Source of the DNA: Cudoniella acicularis | Taxonomy: Eukaryota; Ascomycota; Leotiomycetes; Helotiales; Helotiaceae | DNA length: 45,392 nucleotides | Assembly (NCBI GenBank): GCA_013054445.1 | Contig: JAAMPI010000285.1 | Location: forward strand, 1 to 45,392 | Direction: 5' to 3' | Part shown: piece after piece, positions 12,481 through 24,163 of the stretch | How positions within the stretch are numbered: the first letter of the stretch is position 1 | How the letters are laid out: the number at the start of each line of letters is the position of its first letter | The notes under the pieces: model-generated | Told to the model about the DNA's origin: nothing | What the model saw: the letters and a program-made list of their open reading frames with translations, nothing else | Databases searched by the model: none | Program-made: the position numbers and the translations under genes

Positions 12481-12713
12481 AGCATGGAAGCATCAAAATA
12501 GGGCAGCATTTATGCATTATGGTTCTCAGTACCATGAACTGCGTTCACGTCTGATCTCTCCAAGGTTCATGAGCATCCAGCCGTACCACTTTTGAACCAT
12601 TTTTCTACTAAATAAACCGCTTTCCTCAATCAACGGCGTTAGAGAACTTTATTGTTCCATACTCACTACTCACAGCACTCAACTCCTAGTCTCATCACTA
12701 AAAGGGGAGATTA

Positions 12714-15084
12714 CTAATATACGCCCCCCTTTGTCAATGGCCTAACCTTGCCTAGAAGTCCAAACCCTAGTCTAGAAGCATCATCCAAATTATCCCCACC
12801 CTCCAAAACCCCAATCATTAATTTTGTCTTAGCAATCTCTTTTCTCAGAGGCTGGGCTCCTAGTGAGTGGCCTTTAGTCAAAGCATCGAGTGTTGGATTT
12901 TCTGTTGTGGATATGATTCCCGAGAAAGAAGCATCACAACTAACTCCATTGATCTGGTATGCTCGAAGGCCAACCAAAACACTAATCAAGCAAGAAAAGA
13001 ATGCGAGTCCATAAGCGAGAAAGAGGTTTCGAGAATTATAGGTATAGACGTTTATATAGTTTGAGATAAGGGCTGTAGTGTTTTAAGTAGAATCTGACCT
13101 GTGAAGGTTTAGTAAAAAAAACAGGTAAAAATAAACATGCCCTGAGAACTAATCCTTACGACGAAGTGGAAAAAGAGAAAGTAGGGCTATCTTACCATAG
13201 CCTGCTATTGTTGAAAAGACTCAAAGTTATATTCCGGGATAGCTCCTCAATCAACTCTCTCATCGATTTGTTGCCGCTACTCCCTACTGTGCTAATGCGA
13301 TATTTTGGGTCCAAGTGCAAGGATGTTGAGAGAGCAGTCTCCTCGAGTCGTGTCTCATACGGAGCAACTTGAGATATGGTCTCAAGTTGATAGCAGTCAT
13401 CGGTTCCGATGCAACCTTGTCCGTCATCCGCTGGCATAGTCACCATATCGACATAACTAACGAGTCCGGCTATGAATGAACTTATAGGGCCCATAATTAT
13501 ACTATAGGCCCAAGATTTCGAGTTGTATATGGCTGTCATAGTCGCATAGGGTTGTAAGTGTTTCCAGTTGAAGGGCTCTCGTATAGTCTGTATATTGCCA
13601 GAAGTATCCCAAGAAATATGATATAGGATCTCCCAGGTAGTGCATGTATAGCGAAATTCTTGTGCACTCAGCCACGTGAAGTCATAGCCTCCAAAGAAGT
13701 AGGAGGTATAATTGCGATTAGCAGGGTTCCAGGCTTTGGTACCCCGAAGGCGTACATCGACGAAAGTGCTGGCATTGAAATCCAGCTCATTTGCTATTAT
13801 TCCAGCGAAGGGTCGCCACCACCAATCCATGCGGATGGATAAAAGGCAATATATTGTGGGGTGTATACCCCAGCCTCATTGGGACGCAATTCGACTACCG
13901 GGGGGTGAAGGAGTGGTCCTTGCGTGAATATGTCGTCGATACGTCTCGTGATATTCTCTGGCGGAGTTCAAACCGTAAGGATGGCCCTAAAAAGTTAATA
14001 CTGTAGGAAGGATTGGGAATGATTGTTGGCATAGGTAGTACATTCGTTTGAGAAGCTATTGCTGTTGCAAGACAATCAAAAAGTGCCTCAGCTGGCCCGT
14101 AGAAAAATTGGCTATCCGAGAAGCTGACCATTGGTGCCTGTAAAGGCCGCTGATCAATATTGATGTGAGGCGCAACTATCAAAGTTGCGGGTGAAATAGG
14201 AGTTGATAAAGGGAGTAGCCAAATCAAAAAGTCAATTGAATAGTTCGTGAGACATATCGAAGGAACCACTCTTAACAATTGTAGAGTAATGACAACAACT
14301 GAGAATTTAAACCATCATTGCAATCGATATTTTAAATTGAGGCTGCGAGCATAACAGAAACAAAGAACTTTCGATTTAAAAATGCTCATCACCATGAGGT
14401 TAAAGCTACTAAAAATAGCACATACCATATAACCAGGGCTAAAAGACTTCCAATCTTGACTTTGCTCAAAAATTCAAAGTTGACAAATGATGATACATCA
14501 TTTATTGCAGAAAATTCGGCATCTAAGCCAGCGATCTAAATTGATTTCTTTCTCATCGTGGTCCAGATGCGTTCTTTGTAAGCAAAACCAGCAACAGCAG
14601 CAAAGCAAGCTTTTACGAAGACGGAGAAAGTAGCTCCAAATCTGATCTTTCATTCTTGGTCATTCGTATTCTATTTGCTAGTACTGTGGTCGCTGGAGAT
14701 AGCTTCTGTTCCAACTGGTGACATGTAGTAGAAATGGTGAGCCAGTGAGAAAGCAAGTCCAGCCAGCATTAGACCGGTCATCTTTGTTGGTGCTGTCCAA
14801 TGCACTTTCCATACAACATGCTCTGAGACCGAAAGTTTGCTCTCGGGGATCATGCTTGTGGTTGTACTTTCAATGGCATTTACCACTCGGCTTGATCTGA
14901 AAGGCTCAGATGCAGAAGAAGAAGCCTCTTCATTCGAGCTTCGTGAAATTGGCGGCCTGGCAATTGAGTCGAAATCATGAGTACCAGAGTTGATAAATGA
15001 CGACCTGGCGGAATTGATGGAGAGCTCGGATTCGGGCGAAGCTGCCGACGCCCTTGGACTTGTTGCTTGGCCATTTGAAGCCAT
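12714..15084 (-). pseudogene. Multi-pass fungal membrane protein family, multiply disrupted
   Basis: Reading minus from 15084: a Ser-rich N-terminus, a first membrane segment (MTGLMLAGLAFSLAHHFYY), more membrane segments (FSVFVKACFAAVAGFAY, LLALVIW), an extracellular block with WLLPLSTPISPATLIV and FLGPSLRFE, and a last membrane segment (LFLAYGLAFFSCLISVLVGL) with a C-terminal tail ending at 12714. This order matches a widespread ascomycete membrane family with unassigned function. Continuous frames are cut by stops at 14671-14673 (TAG), 14650-14652 (TGA), 14536-14538 (TAG) and 13083-13085 (TAA), and by at least two frame changes around 13795-13900. There the best homology (LRPNEAGVYTPQYIAFYP) lies in a third frame and ends in two stops. 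The stops fit C:G to T:A change of Gln or Trp codons. One intron (TG/GTAAGA...CACAG, about 13195-13100) is still recognisable. Confidence 0.75.
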
Positions 15085-15404
15085 GAGTATTGAAGGAAGT
15101 AAAGTTGAATTGCACAGATGGTAAGCTACTAATGGTTATTGATGCCTTTATCACATTTCAATAAAAAGAAAGACTGAAAAAGAAAAGAAATCACTGCCCT
15201 ACTCATCCAAATATTTGATATATGCGCAGTAATTTATTTTGTCAGGATACGAACACCCCTACAGTGAATAACTCGCAGGTGGCTGCTAAGGATGGGGCCT
15301 TGCAATTCGAATATTTAAATAATATTGCATCCTATGTAGTGTAACTAATAGAGCGGGTATTGAGGATGACTCAAAACGAAAGCTGTACCACTATGATTTC
15401 CCGA

Positions 15405-15560
15405 ACTAGCGATCTCGAGTTCCGAGCCTCACCAGCCCAGGGCGCAAGGCTGAGCTGGTGTAACCCATCTTTGAGGCGGAGTCGGTTAGAGAGGAAAAGA
15501 GAGAAAGTACTAGTCGGACCCGAACCGTTCGTTGGTGAATCTGCTAGCTCTCAATAAAAT
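15405..15560. other. GC-richer island, possible short dispersed element
   Basis: This segment is clearly richer in GC than its flanks and can be read on the plus strand as a 65-codon Arg-rich frame (15360-15557). On the minus strand it contains GGTTCGGGTCC (about 15530-15520), ten of eleven matches to the RNA polymerase III B-box consensus. A SINE-like or rDNA/retroelement fragment is possible, but no A box, tail or target-site duplication was established. Confidence 0.3.
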
Positions 15561-15755
15561 CACAATAAATTAATCAATCCTACTATTAGCCGGGAGAAAA
15601 AAAAAAAGGATGAATTAAGGGGAAGTCTCTCTTTTCATGACCTTAAATCGAAGATATATTATTCCTATTGGTTTTATAACATTTTCATAACAGTAGAAAT
15701 ATTATGTATCACCGAGCAACTATAATAGTAGTGTAAAACATATAGTGTGTATTAT

Positions 15756-15849
15756 ACAGTACTGTAAATATTGCTTTTGGCTACTTAACAACTTAGACGA
15801 GAAATAAACAGGTGAAAGTATTAGTGGTGTTAGAAATTGTATTTAAATT
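15756..15849 (+). repeat. Dispersed repeat copy 2
   Basis: Partner of 12388-12480, same orientation: AGTACTGTAAATATTGC at 15758, TTAGTGGTGTT at 15821, TTGTATTTAAAT at 15838. The two copies bracket the membrane-protein pseudogene. Confidence 0.65.
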
Positions 15850-16078
15850 CCGCGAAGCAGCATTGAAAATACTTAGTATTTGTACACCTAAACTCCTTGT
15901 ATGTATAAACTCTGCATAATATATTAGTGCGTTGCAACGCCTTCTAAGTTGTCGTTTAACTGTGAGAGGTAATAGGGTGGCGGAGTAGTAAATGTAATCA
16001 GATATTAACCGCGGCGTAGGACATATTCACGATCAACACCTCCACAAAACAACCTACTCATCACCGACTACTCGTCCC

Positions 16079-19000
16079 TCAATAAATTCTCACTTCACAC
16101 TCCTCCCCTTCTAAATACTCTATCCCAATACCATGAATATAACACCCCCCAACCAACCGATACGCACCCTGCCTCGTCCTACTCTCCCGAATAAGAAACG
16201 CCACTTTACTCCCACCCAACAAACTCACTACATCTCCAACCCTTGTAAAATTCGGTGCAATGCCCACGTACCCACGATCCGTAACCACGAATCTCCACCC
16301 TAAAAAGGTACCCTGGAGAGCAGATAAATAGTCTTGGGAAACGACCCATGCATTCTGAGGCTGCGAGTTGCCCATTTCACCGTTGATATTGGGCATCCCT
16401 TCGTGCATATCCTCTTGATTGTAAGGAGAGATGCCTTCCTCCAGCAATCCCATAAGGGCGTGGTACGAATCTTGCAGTTTCAGCGGGTTGAAGGCGGCGA
16501 CCATAGGGACTTCTGCGTTCGCAATGGGAACTTTCCACTTGAGATTTGAGCGTCGTTCACCCGTGGGATACGCTGATATCCTGCTGCTAATCACGTTCTC
16601 AACCTCGTTCAGATATTGTGGTAGCATCTCGGGTGTATTGGTAGCCTCGCTGACATATATGATTTCATCCACGAGGAGAACGCCACTGAGAAGAAGCTCG
16701 TCCTCGGCATCCTCTTGGACGGTCGAACGCAGCGGGATATTCGTTTCCGGTGCGTGCGGTACCCCGCGCTCCAGGGCATCAAATAGTGTTCCTCTTGTTT
16801 TTGCAGTCCAGTCTGGCGTCCAGGACGGGAAAAGGTCGTTGTTCCTCGCCAACGACAGCCCGGCCGAGTATATCATGGGCAGTGTACGTCCCTGGCGCAC
16901 AAAGGCGCTGGCATACCGCAAGACAACCGTTTCAAAAGGAAGGTCATAGTTCTGCTCGAATAACTGCGGCTGCGTGTTTCGGTCTGCTGCCAGGTTCAGC
17001 AGCGCAAACATGCGATCCGATTCAATGGTGGCATCTGCGTAACGGAACTTCTCAAGCAGGTTGTAGAGCGCCCAGTCAAAGGACTCATCATCGCGCTCCC
17101 GTGCACCAGCGAGAGTCATAAAAGCTTCAAAAGTGCTACGGAGGGCCCGGTATTCTTCGCCTCCGGTGATGATTTCACGTCTGGCAATCAGGACGGCTTT
17201 GTAGAGCTCGTTCCAATCATCCATCCAATCACCACAAACGACTATTACTTTAGCGGCTACCACGACCTCTTGAATTATCCAGACCCTGTTGAACCAGCGG
17301 CGTGCAAAGAGAGCGCCGAGTGCCGTCCATGTCGAGTCGTTGGCTGGAGGGATGAAATTGTCCTCCCACGAGCCAGGGATGGGCTGGAGGTCAGAGGGCC
17401 ACGTTTTGGGTTCGGCGGCCTTGGTCTTGATTTGCTGCAAAGTCTGTAGTGCCAAATTGCTATCATCAGCGCCCACTCCCAGATATGCAATCACAAATGT
17501 GGCCGAGTTATATATTTTCGCCATCAACGGAATTTGTTTGTCTTTGTCTTTTTTATCATCCTGATTAATACAGATCGCATCAACCCAGATCATCCTCTCC
17601 TTCTGCGTGTCACGCAAACTTTGAAGAGCTGAGTGCAAAGAGGAGTAAATACGAATCAAGCCTTCAGGCGTCTGGAGAACGTGATCTCCAGTGGGATCGC
17701 CCCACACGTAGGAAAGCGCCTGATATGGCTCGGGTTTTTCTAGCGAGGTGTGTCGGATGATGCCCTTGAGCATAGTACCATTCTCTCCAGGCAGGAGATT
17801 GAGAAGTCGGATTTGGTTTGCGCCTCGAAGCGTCTTGTATGGGTATGGCCCCAAGCGCTTCGTATCCCCTACCCGCACACTTCTGCTGAGATCCAACTCC
17901 GTGGCCGAGTTGCCGATATCGACGTCTTCGTTTTCGCCTTCATCTTCGTGAGGCACGCAGAGACCAAGGATGTTGCGCAGCCGGCTGCGACCTTTCATCT
18001 GCCCTTTAACCTGTCGAGGTGGGGATGTCTTCCGCGGTGGTTCCCCTATTGTAGCCTTAAAAAAGGTCCCGGGTTGCAGTCGAAGGCTGTCAGCGAGATA
18101 GAGCTGCCATGGGTCCACGAAGAAACGGAAATCGATATCGGATTGGACCTTGGAGATTTTGACGAGAATCAAGACGTGCTCGGGGGCAGAAGCCGATTGC
18201 AGTGCATACTTACGGGCCTGGTAGTATCGGACACTTAGCTCAACCCAACGCTACCGCTCGATAGTGGGTGAAGAGAGCTTGGGCTTGGAAAAAGAAGATT
18301 GGGGATAACTTACCCTATCCAACTGTCCTACACTTAGTGGGAAAAAAGACTCCGGCTGGCCTGTGGTTGTCGCCACATCTACATGATATACCGGGGGCCA
18401 CGCTCTCCAATTTTCCGCAGTTCGATGTCCGTGATGAATGAGAATATCTGTTACTCTTTTGCGACAATTGGTGAATGTGAAAGAGGCGTGAGTGTTCGAG
18501 TCGCCTGTGAACTTGGGATACCCGACCTGACTACGCAGTGGGCTCGTCCAGTGTGCTTCAGGGGCATAGCTTCTACCAATCCGTCTTTGGAAGAAATTAG
18601 AGGTCTATATACATGCATGTAAGTATGAAATCGTAGGAACCATCTCTGGTGGCTACAGCTACTTACTATGAGTTCACCCCTGACTAGAATGTTGTCAGAA
18701 GCCTCCATCCTCGGAATCGATGACTTGCTAAACTCGGATTTAAAGTGATATCGGGTAGGTATGCCTATTTTTTGATCAGATGATGCGTTTTGAGAGGAAA
18801 CAGTAGCCTCTTTAGCTGCCGTCGGCTGCGTTGGATATGTCAGTCCCCCAGACTTTTGGTTCTTGGGCAGCGAAGGCTCATGATTTTGCGCCACTTGGTT
18901 GCTCTTATTGTTAACATCCTGCCTTTGGTTACTACTCTTTAGTAACGAAGATGGCGATGAGAAATTCAAATCCTCATACGCGTCCATTTTCGAGTCCGCT

Positions 19001-22000
19001 CCTACCGTTATACCGTCCCCTTTAGCTCCAACTATCTTCTTCCAAGGAATTCGTTGCCTTTCCGCAGCATCGTCACTGAGGTTTGCATGTTGCTGCGCCG
19101 GCTTTTCTTCTGCTGTCTTTTCTTGTTCCGCAGATATTTTCTCTCCAATGGGATACTCTGCTTTGGATGTTTCTTCCGTTGCGTTTTTTTTGTGGGATAG
19201 AAGACTGGGCTTCTTCGATGACTTCTTCGTTTGGGGGTGCGTTTGGTTCTAGCTCAGCGTCATATCGTGGAGCTAGACGTTGTTTGCCTAATCATTACAG
19301 TCAGCTGTTGTTCATCACAAAGAAGCTCTGTAGAGTAGTCGATGCCCCAACCTTTCTTTTCTTGTAGTTCGTAGAGCTCTTTGGCATCAGGAATGCCCTG
19401 TCGCTGAAACAGGTCCTGGAGAGCCTTCGTACTCATCCTGCTTAGTACGGAGCATAATATCGTTATGCTCTTTGAGTCTTTGATATCGCAAAAGAGAGAT
19501 ATCCGGTCTATCAGCTCAACTGGAGCCAGAGGAGAGTTAATATCTTCCTTGGTCATAAATAGATAGAGCCAGTTTTCCTTTTCGTCTAAGGCGACCCTGA
19601 CGCTCCTTTCACGACCATAAATTCGATGACCGTCACTGACGACACTCCAATTCTGCCTCACGCTTGTAGCCTCATAGACAGCAATTGATCTCAACCGCGA
19701 GTACAAAGATGGAAGTCTCTGTTTCGCATATCTCGGTACAAGACTGCTCAGTAACCAAAGTAGTCAGCGATTTATTGTATAAACAATTACAGGTAATCTG
19801 TTCGCAAAAGAAATACCGAGATTAAAAATATGGAACGTCCAAAAGTCGACAAAGACACTTTTAAAAACAGCAACATACCGAGCAACAAAGGCAGCTTTCT
19901 GTCTGAAATCCTCAGCATAGTCCTCATTCCTCGATAACTCCCCTCGAGGTCGAGGCCTTCCGGAAGCTACACGAGATAACCTCCGATGATCAAGTCTGAA
20001 AACACCAAACAGATTGTCCAGCTGAGACACTTCTTCGATTGTGAATGCAAGCAGAGTAATCTTCTCTCGAAAGCTTCCTAGAAGATGAGGGCGATCTGCT
20101 ATAAACCAATCTCGTGGATCATCTTTAGAAGTTAGACGATCAAACTTGCCCTCTTCTGCGCTAGTACGCACAGGGAAAATATTAGCACTGGTAAGTTTTT
20201 GAATTAGTCTCAACGTTTCAACGGAGCGTCCCATCAAAGCATTGCTAATTCTGATGAGCAGATGGGCGATATCAGTGAGATTGCTGGAGGTATTGATCTT
20301 TCCAGCTTCTGCCAGAAGAAGTTCGATGTCGTTGTCATAAACGCCAAGGATACTGCAAAAAAGCTTCTTGCAACTCGGGTAGTGATTTTCTAGAGCATAT
20401 CCGCTTGGTGAAATATTGGCTGTACCCTCCCTCCATACACAGTCCTGGTGCTTGACCCAGCGGGGGTATTCGTCGTCATTTATTGGCGGTATATACACGA
20501 TGGGGTTCTCGTCGGCGAATTTTCTGAATTTTGTAAGCTTCTGCATCATCGTTTGGAATGAGATTTTATCTCACATTAGCCGCTGTTCATTTTCCGTATA
20601 CCTACTCTGTACTTCCTCGTATAGGTGAATAGCATCTTCAATTGGCACTTCAGAGGATTGCATGTTCTCGAAGCAGAGAAGATAAAAGTAGAGGTCTTTT
20701 TTCACGGCTACCCCTAGGCACTGGAGCACTTGCCAGCGTCGATCGTCTGGATCAGAAATATCGAGAACAGCAAAATGACTTCCGAGGCTAAAGTCTGGGT
20801 CCAAAGCCGGGAGGGATGTTTTTCCCAGGCGGTGAGTTCGCCCATTGAGACATAAAACCAGGGTAGAAGCCAGCTGAGTTCTGACTTTCGTCCGAGATTG
20901 CTCAAGCAAGCTCCCCGGCGCATCGTGTGTGCTCTCTTCGATCCACTTTGAATAGTACTTCCAGTTATCTCGCAAAAGCGATAATACTTTGGATGACAGC
21001 TGCGTACGGAAGAGATGTTGGAAGTCGCCTGAAAGCGCAAAGTCATCCTTTCTAGGAAACGTGACAAGTCGAGGCACACTAGACAGTCCAAAATTCTCGC
21101 TGAGCCAGAGGAGCCATTTTTCGTTTTGATCGGGAAAAAGCAGCAAGTAATCTCCATGAAGGAACGGGAATCCTTCATCCACGTGGAAGAAGTTGGCTGC
21201 GGCGGAGGTAGATTCAGTACCCATGTCGACATATAACTGAGAGCCCTGACATTTGCCATCTAGGTCGGTGGCAAACCAGAGTTCCTGGTCTTGTGGAGGC
21301 TTGTAATCTGAACGGTACAGAAATTCGGCATGAGATATCAGTTGGTTCGGGGAAAGTGAGGAAGCCTTTGTAGAGTCCTGGTGTAAGTCCATAATTAAAC
21401 GACATATGTTCGAAGTATCGTGCTGTTTTACCCCCAGTCCAGTAAATAGGTTTTGCCGATGGGAGTCTCTTGCTACAGCTGGATCAACAACCAGGACTTG
21501 AATACCATCAGGGATAGAAACTTGGCTGTTGTTTTCCGAGAAAAATATCGTGTTGTTTTCGGCAGACACCCATTCCCCACCACGCAAAGGTATAATCTTA
21601 ACCCTTTTTAAAGCAGTTAGAGAGCTAGTTGTACCTAGCTCTGGTAACAGGGCCTGGGCAAGTTGAGAATGCCATTCGGGGACTTTTTGTTGGAACTGCT
21701 GATAGTTGTTGTTCGCAAACCAATCGAGATCTTCTAGGAAAGCATCAAAAGACAGCTCCTTGACTCCAATGGCTGTTAGTGCTTCCGCAAACTGGGCATG
21801 GTATTTGGGTGACAGATATTTCGCTTCGGTGTCAGAACATAAGGTGAAAGGAATGCCCATATTATCCCTGAATTTGAGCGGTATAAATTTAAGTGATGTA
21901 GGTGGAGTCATCAGTCCAGCACAGGACTCGAGGATAGGCAGATGGAACAGGCTGCACTCAATTTCCAGTCCCAACCACCGAAGTAACCCTGCGGGTCGTG

Positions 22001-23213
22001 CTCTAGGTAAGTATCGAAGCCATGAATAGCGGAGGATACTAGAGCTAAGATCCTCCACTGCTTTTTTGAAGGCATTCTGGATCGCTTTGTAGAGAAGCTT
22101 ATTGCGAGGGTGAGACTCATCGAGGTCCTCTCGGTTTGCAGTGAGTGCGAAATCTGCTTGGAGCAGGAACTATTGGCATTAGCAAAATATCACATTCAAG
22201 TGAATCTAAAAACTTACCTTGAATCCATAATCCCTCACAGGTAAGAAAGCATACACCTTTTGGGGTTCTGCCTCAGTTGTTTCAGTCTGGTTATCGCTGT
22301 CAACGAGAGGAAACGCGAGAATTATTTCGGAGATCCTATGACCAGTACCGCCCTCTATTGGCAATTCCACCTGGTCCTTGCTGACAACGTACTCCAAGAC
22401 CTTATGGTTTTCTTTCAGAGTGATTATTGGGATCCCATTTTTGTGCCCAACCTTTTTCGTTAAGGTTATTTCCCAGCGAGGTTCTGTGTCAGAGAGAATG
22501 CTCAAGTGAAGTTCCTCAAGCTTGTTGAGAAAAATCAGCACCCTCGAGTCGGTGGAATGAAGGTCCTTTATGAGCTCGTCCCTTTTGAAGTGAATAGAAT
22601 CATTGGATAATTGAAGACAGAATGAGGTGTGTTGAGGAGGGATGCCGTCAGGGGGGTCTTCCCAGATAGGGTTTATCATTCCAAGGGGCTCGTTGGTCTT
22701 GTCAAATTTAAAGGAGTAATTGCGTGAATAGATATGTACCACATCTGCAGCTTTGAATACAGATTTGAAACCGATACCCTTGTGGCCAATATATCGACCT
22801 TTTTGATCGATGCGAACCTTCGAACTACTTCCAATTGCGCAAATAGCGTCGACGTTTTCTCGTGTGAAGCCATCTTCATTGCAGTCGACGCGAAGTTGGC
22901 CATTGCTGTATGTCAAATTCAAAGTAGGACGAGTCCCAGCCTCGTAAGAGTTGTCATCAGCATTTTGAATGAGCTCAAGAAGGAAGTGCGTGGACTTGTT
23001 GTACAATTGTTCGGAAAGGCTGTATCAATCCAGTCAGCTTGACAGTAGAGTGGATAATGTAGAGATACTCAGGCGATTTAAATTATACATTTTGAGGGCA
23101 CCTTGAAGGTCGGCAACGACACCTTCTTTGCCGTCATCAGCATATTGAACCTTCTTTCTACTAATACCCTCGATGTGTGATTTTGCTTTGGCCTGAGCTG
23201 GAGTCAACTCCAT
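16079..23213 (-). CDS. Hsp90-like ATPase / NO VEIN-type domain / HET domain fusion protein
   Basis: Eight exons on the minus strand: 23213-23089, 23019-22218, 22169-20602, 20523-19879, 19743-19299, 19248-18667, 18604-18314, 18250-16079. All introns are canonical (48-135 nt), phases agree, and the product is about 2209 aa with no internal stop. Residues 53-67 hold the N-box (HFLLELIQNADD), 87-93 the DCNEDGF box and 117-131 RYIGHKGIGFKSVFK: a sacsin/NO VEIN-type GHKL ATPase. After a long middle and a charged linker (1196-1370), residues about 1375-1550 resemble the NO VEIN C-terminal domain (PF13020), here with D1465-V-A1467 where active-looking members have E-V-K. The same last exon then encodes a HET domain (YPYKTLRGANQIRLLNLLPG at 1622-1641, ALSYVWGDP near 1664, IWVDAICINQ near 1707) and the usual HET C-terminal GD..LLGG / YRLVGG motifs. 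HET proteins trigger cell death in vegetative incompatibility; here the ATPase would be the sensor or switch (inference). A four-codon upstream AUG frame (23218-23204) overlaps the start. Confidence 0.85.
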
Positions 23214-24163
23214 TTCATTACTGAAACGACGAATTCACAATAGCTTTCAGACTCTCAAGCATTCAGGAGAAGGGGTCGCATGAGACATTTTTTCAGCGAA
23301 GTTGCTCTGATGGCTGGAGTGGGGACCAATGGAACCCGGCAAGCTTGCGGCTCTTTCCCCCCACCATTGCTTCACCTGAAGGTCTCCCTGGGGCTGACAG
23401 CGGCAGCGTAAATAAGTGCATTCGATATCGAGTACAACGTGGTCCAATCGGCTCCGTTTGGGGGCGTTGCGTTGCGACGCTGAACTCTAAACGAATCCCG
23501 TGTATTGGGCGAAGAATATGCTTCCTGCAATATCGTTGCCCTATGCCGGTGGAGTTCGCAGCTGACAGCTGCGGGTCGGATCGTTCGGTTGGTTGCTATC
23601 AGATATTGATGGATTTTGATGAGAAAGGTGATGGACGCATTGAACCTGCAAGAGGGGAGAGGACCTTGGGACAGAACGGGGAGTAAAGCTTGCCGCTGAC
23701 TCAGCACACGCCTCGGTAACCCGACACTTTCCGAGCCGAGCATCTGCATACAGCGGTTTCCCCTATAGATAACCAGCAGATATGAAGCATCACATACATC
23801 AAGTCAAACAGAAAGAATACAATATTGTTCGTTAGTCACTAGTGAGCTCGGGGGTATCAGAGTAGTTACGAGCCTAAGGTCAAAAGTCTGTGTTTTTCAG
23901 GGCATGTTTAGCGATTTTCAGGCCCCATGACCCCGCTATTAGGTAGGCTTCCGAAAATCAAATTTATTGCAATCACTTCAAAGTTATAAAATAACAACAA
24001 AGAATTACAGTTATAATCTTACAAATAGGGTGTCTTTTTAGGAGGTAAAGGTCCTACCTATTAACTGCGTTTTCGAACTTATCGATTTTCAATTCTGGAT
24101 ATCGTTTCTAATTGACTTTCCATTACATCTCTTCGTTAAAAAAATTCTAGAGAATTCTAGCCA
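23214..24163. other. Intergenic; promoter side of the fusion gene, 3' flank of the HET gene
   Basis: No gene supported. The minus-strand 125-codon frame at 23749-23372 has no family resemblance and lies just upstream of the fusion-gene start, so it is more likely leader or promoter. The 23890-24130 part is AT-rich. Confidence 0.5.

Larger units (their letters stand above)
15085..16078. other. Gene-free interval holding a GC-richer segment and repeat copy 2
   Basis: No gene is supported. The interval contains the GC-richer segment at 15405-15560 and the second copy of the dispersed repeat at 15756-15849. The remainder is AT-rich. Confidence 0.5.

Noticed and set aside
15520..15530. tRNA gene suggested by a B-box-like sequence
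   Set aside because: No cloverleaf, anticodon arm or A box can be drawn around it.
23372..23749. 125-codon minus-strand frame upstream of the fusion gene
   Set aside because: No family resemblance, no splice partner, and it sits in the promoter/leader of the gene at 23213.
23936..24063. Inverted TAGGTAGG / CCTACCTA pair about 110 bp apart, possible MITE
   Set aside because: Only 8 bp match and the flanks do not continue the inverted repeat; no target-site duplication.
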